Shown here in pieces: positions 59,288-64,000 of a stretch of 64,000 bases of DNA. Each line of letters begins with the position of its first letter. The first letter of the stretch is position 1. The translations under genes and the position numbers were made by a program. Under the pieces are notes generated by a model. It worked only from the letters and a program-made list of their open reading frames with translations. It was not told the origin of the DNA and searched no databases. This stretch comes from AC-32 sp963813435 (GTDB lineage Bacteria > Actinomycetota > Thermoleophilia > Gaiellales > Gaiellaceae): positions 372,001-436,000 of the forward strand of contig CAWEYY010000003.1 of NCBI GenBank assembly GCA_963813435.1, written 5' to 3'.

Positions 59288-60046
59288 CGCGGTGGCGGTC
59301 TCCTCTCCTCTCTGGCAGCCGGGGCACCAGTAGGCCGTTCGGTTGTCGTCGCCCTGGCCCCGCGACCGGATGACCTCACCGCACCGGTCACACGGACGGC
59401 CGGCGCGGCGGTAGACGTGGCGCTCCGCCCCCCCGTTCTCGAGCGAGCCGCGCATGAGTCGCGCTGCCTCCCGGAGTGCGCGGTCGAGCTCGTCGTCGGT
59501 GGTCTCCGCGAGTCGAAGCGAGGGCGAGAGCCGCGCATGCCAGAGCGCCTCGGCGCGCCAGATGTTCCCGATCCCGGCGACCACGCGCTGGTCGAGCAAC
59601 GCGTCGCCCAGCTCCCGGGACGGATGCTCGGCGCGCAGGCCCGCAACCATCGCCTCGAGATCGGGCGGCTCGGCGAGGATGTCCGGGCCGAGCGGCCGGC
59701 GCGCGCGGCCGGCGCGCGAGAGTTCCAGCACAGGCCCGTTCCAGAGCAGCGCCTCGTGGCCGGCCGAGCGGAGAACGAGCCAGGGCCGCCCACGCACGGG
59801 GGCTCCTCGCGCCCGCACCTGCCAGCGGCCGCTCATCCGCAGGTGGCTCCGCACCACGAGACCGCCGTCGAAGCTCAGGAAGAGGTTCTTGCCCGCCGCC
59901 TCGACGCTCTCCAGCCGCTGGCCGTCGATCCGTCTCGCGTCGAGGACGGCCGCCGCCCGCGGGTGCGGCGTCTCCACCTCGACCTGCCGCCCGACGAGCA
60001 CCTGGAGCCGCCGTGCAGCGCGGTGAAGCGCGTCGCCCTCAGGCAT
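59285..60046 (-). CDS. nei: Endonuclease VIII-like DNA glycosylase (Fpg/Nei)
   Basis: A 253-aa base-excision enzyme. The N-terminal MPEGD gives Pro-2 as nucleophile and Glu-3; KNLFLSFDGGLVVRSHLRMSG, VVAGIGNIWRAEALW (helix-two-turn-helix) and the C-terminal zinc finger (CDRCGEVIRSRGQGD...CPGCQRG) follow. PEGD favours Nei over Fpg (PELP). ATG 60046 has TACGCT 7 bases upstream. Confidence 0.92.
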   Translation of the reverse strand: MPEGDALHRAARRLQVLVGRQVEVETPHPRAAAVLDARRIDGQRLESVEAAGKNLFLSFDGGLVVRSHLRMSGRWQVRARGAPVRGRPWLVLRSAGHEALLWNGPVLELSRAGRARRPLGPDILAEPPDLEAMVAGLRAEHPSRELGDALLDQRVVAGIGNIWRAEALWHARLSPSLRLAETTDDELDRALREAARLMRGSLENGGAERHVYRRAGRPCDRCGEVIRSRGQGDDNRTAYWCPGCQRGEETATA

Positions 60047-60053
60047 CCGGGCC

Positions 60054-60059
60054 AGCGTA
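60054..60059 (-). promoter_or_regulatory. -10 box of leaderless nei
   Basis: TACGCT lies 7 bases before ATG 60046. Confidence 0.5.
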
Positions 60060-60072
60060 CCGCGCTAAAACA

Positions 60073-60098
60073 GAGAGCGCCCCTTGCGGAGCGCTCTC
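60073..60098 (-). terminator. Rho-independent terminator
   Basis: GAGAGCGC and GCGCTCTC form an 8-bp stem; on the minus strand TTTT follows within a few bases. It ends the secreted-protein gene at 60125. Confidence 0.7.
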
Positions 60099-60124
60099 CT
60101 GTGCGTCGCCGTCGGTCGCTCGGC

Positions 60125-61735
60125 TTAGGCCGGGCAGGGATTCGTGTCCAGCACGTTCCGGAAGTTGTTCGTCCGGAGTCGGACCGCCGGGTTCGGGTTC
60201 GGGTAGAAGCTGAACAGCAGCGGTCCGTATTCGGCGGCCGAGTTTCCGCCGAACGTGTTCGTTGTCCCCTTGAGATAGGGCCCACCGAGCTGCCAGACGC
60301 AGTGGCCGTTCGCGCTGGGATTCTCGGTCGAGCTCCCGGTCGTGTAGATGGGATAGAAGTTGGAGCCCGGCGGTGGGTTGACGCAACCCATCCCCGTGAA
60401 CCGGTTGCAGTTGCCGCCGAAGTCGGCCGCCTCAATCCGGGGCAGATCGGCCTCGAAGGCAACCCGGTCATAGTTCTTCGTCCCGTTGAAGAGCGGACTC
60501 GTGAACGTGACGGAGCTCGGGTGGTACTTCTTGTCCTGGCCTCGGTTGGGATCGGTCCCGGGCCAGACCGGTTGGTACGACGTCCCGTCGAAGTCGTTGT
60601 CCGTGGCGATACAGCCTGTTATCGGGACAAACGTCGAGAAGGCTGCGCTGAAGCAGCCCGTGTCGTCGTCGTCGAGGCTGGGCTCGCCGTTGCTCGTGCA
60701 GTCCCCGCCCTCTCCGGTGATCGCGTCGCAGTACTCGAAGTGCCCAATCTCGTCTGAGAAGGCCACGTTGTACGAGTGCGCCGCCCAGGGAACCCGAGTG
60801 TGCTCGCTCGAGGTCGCGTACATCGGACGGAACGCGTACGGCGACTGATGGCACGTTGCCGACGCGGGCTCGTACAGGATCTGAGCGAACCCGTTGGCGG
60901 TGCTCGCGGTCATCGAGCCCGACTTACCCGTCGTGTCGTCGTGCACCATCGTTGTGAGCCCGGCCGCGCCATCGTGGATGTCGATGGTGAGTTGGTCGCC
61001 GGAGTTCATGAACAGGTCGGTCGTCGCGCTCGGAGTGAACGAGCCGTTGGTCAGGTCGAGCGGACCGGGCGGAGCGTGCGGCACACCGCTCTTCGTGATG
61101 AAGGCGAAGTTGGCAGGCTCGAGCCCGACGGTGTTCAGGCAGTCCGCGTTGTTGAGGGTGCCCGTGTTCTGATCCTGGTTCAGGCTGAAGATCGCCATCG
61201 CAGCGCACCACTTGCTCGCGTCGCAGCTGAGTCCCGGCGGCCATGGAGCCCAGCCGGGTGGGTAGAACTGCAGCTCGAGAAAGGCCGTTCCCGGGTGCTT
61301 ACCGATGTAGTCAGGGCCCGCCGGGTTGGTCCCGTCGAAGATGTTCGTGTCGCTGTCGGCCACGCATGGGGCGTGCGTGAACTCCGGCGCGGACTGGTTG
61401 TCGCACAGCGCCATCCCCAGCCAGAACGCGGGATGGAGTTGGAAGTTCCAGGTCCCACCGGTTCCGGCCTGGTTTGGCAGGACCTTCGGGTCGGTCGGAA
61501 GCGTCAGCTTGTAGAGATTCGAGTTTCCCGAGCCCGGCTGACTCGAATAGAAGAGCAGCGAAGGCTCGTCGTGGCCGGTGTACTCGCCGCCGTAGCCGAT
61601 CGAGTCGAGCGGCTCGGTGCAGAGCGCCGTCGGCTCGTTGCACTCCGGGACCGTCGCTCGCGCTGCTCCAGCAAACGAGCCGAGCGCGATCGCGGCAGCG
61701 ACGAGAACGAGCGTGCCGCCGAGAAGTCGTCTCAT
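60125..61735 (-). CDS. Large secreted protein, function unknown
   Basis: A 536-aa exported protein: a signal peptide (residues 1-27, cut near ARA) and a Cys-rich mature part with about 16 Cys. PSLLFYSSQPGSGNSNLYKLTLP, FWLGMALCDNQSAPEF, YPPGWAPWPPGLSCD and HIGHFEYC-like segments suggest an extracellular beta-sandwich protein. I do not recognise the family. Low charge and many Asn/Thr/Gly fit a secreted hydrolase or structural protein. It ends at a good terminator. Confidence 0.7.
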   Translation of the reverse strand: MRRLLGGTLVLVAAAIALGSFAGAARATVPECNEPTALCTEPLDSIGYGGEYTGHDEPSLLFYSSQPGSGNSNLYKLTLPTDPKVLPNQAGTGGTWNFQLHPAFWLGMALCDNQSAPEFTHAPCVADSDTNIFDGTNPAGPDYIGKHPGTAFLELQFYPPGWAPWPPGLSCDASKWCAAMAIFSLNQDQNTGTLNNADCLNTVGLEPANFAFITKSGVPHAPPGPLDLTNGSFTPSATTDLFMNSGDQLTIDIHDGAAGLTTMVHDDTTGKSGSMTASTANGFAQILYEPASATCHQSPYAFRPMYATSSEHTRVPWAAHSYNVAFSDEIGHFEYCDAITGEGGDCTSNGEPSLDDDDTGCFSAAFSTFVPITGCIATDNDFDGTSYQPVWPGTDPNRGQDKKYHPSSVTFTSPLFNGTKNYDRVAFEADLPRIEAADFGGNCNRFTGMGCVNPPPGSNFYPIYTTGSSTENPSANGHCVWQLGGPYLKGTTNTFGGNSAAEYGPLLFSFYPNPNPAVRLRTNNFRNVLDTNPCPA

Positions 61736-61852
61736 GGTCTCTCCCCTCGTGACCCCTGGTTCGGCGTTTCACGTGGTCCGGAATCGGGGACCTATTCCCG
61801 TATGAGGGCAATGTCAAACGAGAACTGCACGGTGCTACAGTCGAGGCTGGTC

Positions 61853-62278
61853 GTGGTCAAACGGTCGATCGCCGCTCTTATCGCGTGTGCTGCCATTGGC
61901 GGGACACTGCTAGCCGGTGGTTCGGCTGCCGTGTCGCAGCCGTATCTGCGCTCGGCGACCTCGAGGGCCAGACACGTCGTGGTCGTCTACACGATGGCGA
62001 TCGGAGACCAGGCGCCCTCGCGGATAGCCGTCGCCTCCAGGCCGGCGACGGGCAGAGGAGGCGCGTTTCTCGACAAGAACGTCCTCTTCCGCGAACCGTT
62101 GGCCGCGACGAATCGCGTTGGTCTGAACGCATACCGAATGAGGACGCGCCACACACTCCGGCCGGGCCGATACTACGTACAGGTGTCTGCGATGGTGCTC
62201 GGCCTCGACTGCACCCCCAAGAAGCCGTGTCCGACTCGCTGGTCGAACATCCGGCGGGTCACGGTCCCACGGAGTTGA
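61853..62278 (+). CDS. Small secreted protein, function unknown
   Basis: A 141-aa exported protein: a signal peptide (VKRSIAALIACAAIGGTLLAG) and a mature domain with RHVVVVYTMAIGDQAPSRIAV and LRPGRYYVQVSAMVLGLDC, likely a beta-sandwich. GTG 61853 gives a normal signal peptide; ATG 61802 or 61811 would add 14-17 residues. TACAGT is 11 bases upstream of the GTG. The stop is two bases from the convergent lhr end. Confidence 0.6.
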   Translation: MVKRSIAALIACAAIGGTLLAGGSAAVSQPYLRSATSRARHVVVVYTMAIGDQAPSRIAVASRPATGRGGAFLDKNVLFREPLAATNRVGLNAYRMRTRHTLRPGRYYVQVSAMVLGLDCTPKKPCPTRWSNIRRVTVPRS

Positions 62279-62279
62279 G

Positions 62280-64000
62280 CTAGGGGCGAAGCACCGCGCG
62301 GCGAGGGCCAGGCACGAAGCCGGCCTCGAGCAGCAGCGGCATGATCTCCGTGTCGGCCACGGGCTCGCTGTCGAAGCGCTCGACCGCGAGACGCTTGATG
62401 CCTGCGGTCCGGACATGGGCGACGAGCGCGGCGAGCGCCTCGCGCATCCAGGCCTCCTCCGGCTCGCGGAGCGGGACGAGCGAGCGGCCACCTCGCTCGA
62501 CAAAGAGCGCCGGCTCGCCGCCGAGGAGCACGACGTGCGCCCCGGCGACACGCGCGGCGCGTGCGCCGGCCCGCTTCGGCCAGGGAAGCGCGGCGCCGTA
62601 CGGCTGGCCCGGGTCGGCCGCCGCGAGCACCAACGGCTCGGCCTCCTCCCCGTCCCTCGGCCGCAGCTCGCGCAGCCGCTCCACGGCGCCGCCGAGCGCG
62701 AACTGCGCGCCGCCGAGGCCTTCGACGAAGTAGCCGCGGCGGCAGAGGCCGAGCGTCTCGAGGGAACGCAGCTCGCCGTAGACCGCGCCGTACCCACCGG
62801 GAATCCCTTCGGCGCGGACGCCGTCGCGGGTGACGATCCCGTGCCGCTCGAGGAGCAGCTCCGCCAGCGCGCGGGGGTCAGGGCGCCCGTCGCCGAAGAG
62901 CCGTGCTGTCGGCGACCAGCGGCCCTGCGTGGCCGTGCTCTCGCCCGCCCGGCGGCGCGAGAAGCGGCGCGGGCGGGTCCGGTCCGGGCGAGCCTCGGCC
63001 CGGTAGCGGCGGCCCGCTCGAAGCGGCGTCCACGCGTCGTTCGTGACCTCGCCCGCCCAGACGAGGTCCCAGAGCGCGGGCAGCGCCTCCTCCGCCTCGA
63101 GGCCCGTGTCCGAGAGCACGTCGTGCCAGAAGAGCGCACTCCGCGAGAGCGCGGCGCGCAGGCGCTCGTGCACCTCCCGCTCCGGGCGATCCGCGGCCGG
63201 CGGCGGGCCGAGCGCGGGCGCGTCCTCGCGGAAGTAGACGGCGACGCGGTCGAGCCCGGCGCCGACCCACACGACCTCGCCCGAGGCGCAGAGCGCGTCG
63301 AGCTGCTCGGCTCGGTAGCCCGGCACCCGGCGCGGGAGAACGTCCGACTCCCAGAGCGCGACCGGCAGTGCCAGCCCCTGCAGCGGGACGATGGCCTCGC
63401 GCAGCGTTGCGCGCCTGTCGATTCCCTGCCAGCTCGCCAGGAAACGGCCAAACGCCGCCTGCTCGGCCGGCTCGACCTCGCGCCTCAGCGCGGCGAGCGA
63501 TGCGCGCCGCAGGCGACGCAGCACCTCCGGGTCGCACCATTCGCGTTCGGTCCCGCCTGGACGGAGCTCGCCGCGCACCAGCTCGTTCCGCCGCTCGAGC
63601 TCGCGGAGAACCGGCTCGACGTCGCGCCCGAAGCGCGCGCTTGCCTCGACGGTCGTGAACGGTCCCCGAGTCCGGGCGAAACGGCGGACGAGCGAGTGGA
63701 GCGGCTCCTCGGTTGCCTCCAGGAAGACGTCCGGCAGCCCGCCCGGCGGCATCGCGCCGACCGCGTCCCGGTACCGCCCCGCGTCCTCGGCCGCGATGAG
63801 GCGGCGTTCCTTGCCGATCCGCACGTGCACGGCGCGGCGCTCGGCCACCAGAGGCTCCGCGAGATCCTCCGCGTACTCGCCGTCGCCGAGATCGCCGCGG
63901 CGCCTGAGCAGGTCGTGCAGCTCGTCGGGCGTCCGCGCGTTTCCTCGCAGCCTCTCCTCTACCTCGGCGAGCGCTCCGGGGTCGATCAGGTCTCGCAGCT
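62280..64000 (-). CDS. lhr: Lhr-type DNA helicase, C-terminal part (partial)
   Basis: The last about 573 codons of a gene that begins beyond the window. AERRAVHVRIGKERRLIAAED, LHSLVRRFARTRGPFTTVEAS and ALFWHDVLSDTGL match the C-terminal winged-helix and AlkZ-like domains of Lhr, a 3'-5' superfamily-2 helicase for DNA repair. The reading frame stays open to base 64000. The helicase core is not in the window. Confidence 0.85.
   Translation of the reverse strand, partial: LRDLIDPGALAEVEERLRGNARTPDELHDLLRRRGDLGDGEYAEDLAEPLVAERRAVHVRIGKERRLIAAEDAGRYRDAVGAMPPGGLPDVFLEATEEPLHSLVRRFARTRGPFTTVEASARFGRDVEPVLRELERRNELVRGELRPGGTEREWCDPEVLRRLRRASLAALRREVEPAEQAAFGRFLASWQGIDRRATLREAIVPLQGLALPVALWESDVLPRRVPGYRAEQLDALCASGEVVWVGAGLDRVAVYFREDAPALGPPPAADRPEREVHERLRAALSRSALFWHDVLSDTGLEAEEALPALWDLVWAGEVTNDAWTPLRAGRRYRAEARPDRTRPRRFSRRRAGESTATQGRWSPTARLFGDGRPDPRALAELLLERHGIVTRDGVRAEGIPGGYGAVYGELRSLETLGLCRRGYFVEGLGGAQFALGGAVERLRELRPRDGEEAEPLVLAAADPGQPYGAALPWPKRAGARAARVAGAHVVLLGGEPALFVERGGRSLVPLREPEEAWMREALAALVAHVRTAGIKRLAVERFDSEPVADTEIMPLLLEAGFVPGPRRAVLRP

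Overview
The window is a high-GC bacterial chromosome segment. The gene content (trpBA, ftsZ/parA, aconitase, AddAB-type nuclease-helicase, GGWSQ-type eRF1-like protein, two-component NarL pair) and protein style suggest Actinomycetota. I infer a Thermoleophilia-like lineage (Gaiellales/Solirubrobacterales) from overall flavour only, without a phylogenetic test. Many host genes carry a TAnnnT box 5-7 nt before the start codon and no Shine-Dalgarno site, so leaderless mRNAs look common.

Layout. 1-4.2 kb: end of trpB, trpA, an NYN/YacP-like RNase, a cupin epimerase-like protein, a cupredoxin lipoprotein, a 1-Cys peroxiredoxin, YjbR and GNAT. 4.2-10.3 kb: two folate-dependent GcvT-family genes (one DmdA-like) diverging from two FAD oxidoreductases of the PYROXD2/phytoene-desaturase type, then a GFA-family protein. 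10.4-18.1 kb: small proteins, an M24 peptidase, an MMPL exporter beside a NarL-type kinase/regulator pair, a PAS-LuxR protein and a secreted collagen-like protein.

18.2-28.9 kb: an apparent genomic island at the 3' end of initiator tRNA-fMet (28849-28922). Two partial copies of the tRNA 3' half lie at 19671-19716 (45/46 matches) and 18238-18270 (degenerate), so two tandem insertions are likely. The inner cargo is a sulfur-handling set: class-V PLP enzyme, OsmC, thioredoxin, DUF2892 protein, two ArsR regulators, MMPL, rhodanese, SQR, single-Cys TusE/DsrC and DsrE. No integrase is visible. Most island genes have clear Shine-Dalgarno sites, unlike the host genes around them.

28.9-47.3 kb: Ppx/GppA, Glu dehydrogenase plus CBS protein, tRNA-Leu(TAA), RmuC, aconitase, an eRF1/Vms1-like protein, TrxB, CorA, a Zn-ribbon/PAS protein and an addB-addA-nth repair operon. 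47.4-64 kb: a decarboxylating dehydrogenase, an HD-GYP protein, a phosphoesterase-DedA-GNAT-GGT operon, membrane proteins, parA-ftsZ, uncharacterised proteins, Nei and the C-terminal part of Lhr.

A REP-like element with two hairpins occurs as a 4-unit array (33855-34101) and as dispersed copies. Four genes contain an apparent single-base insertion (near 7453, 12441, 16281 and 48905). These may be assembly errors or real decay.
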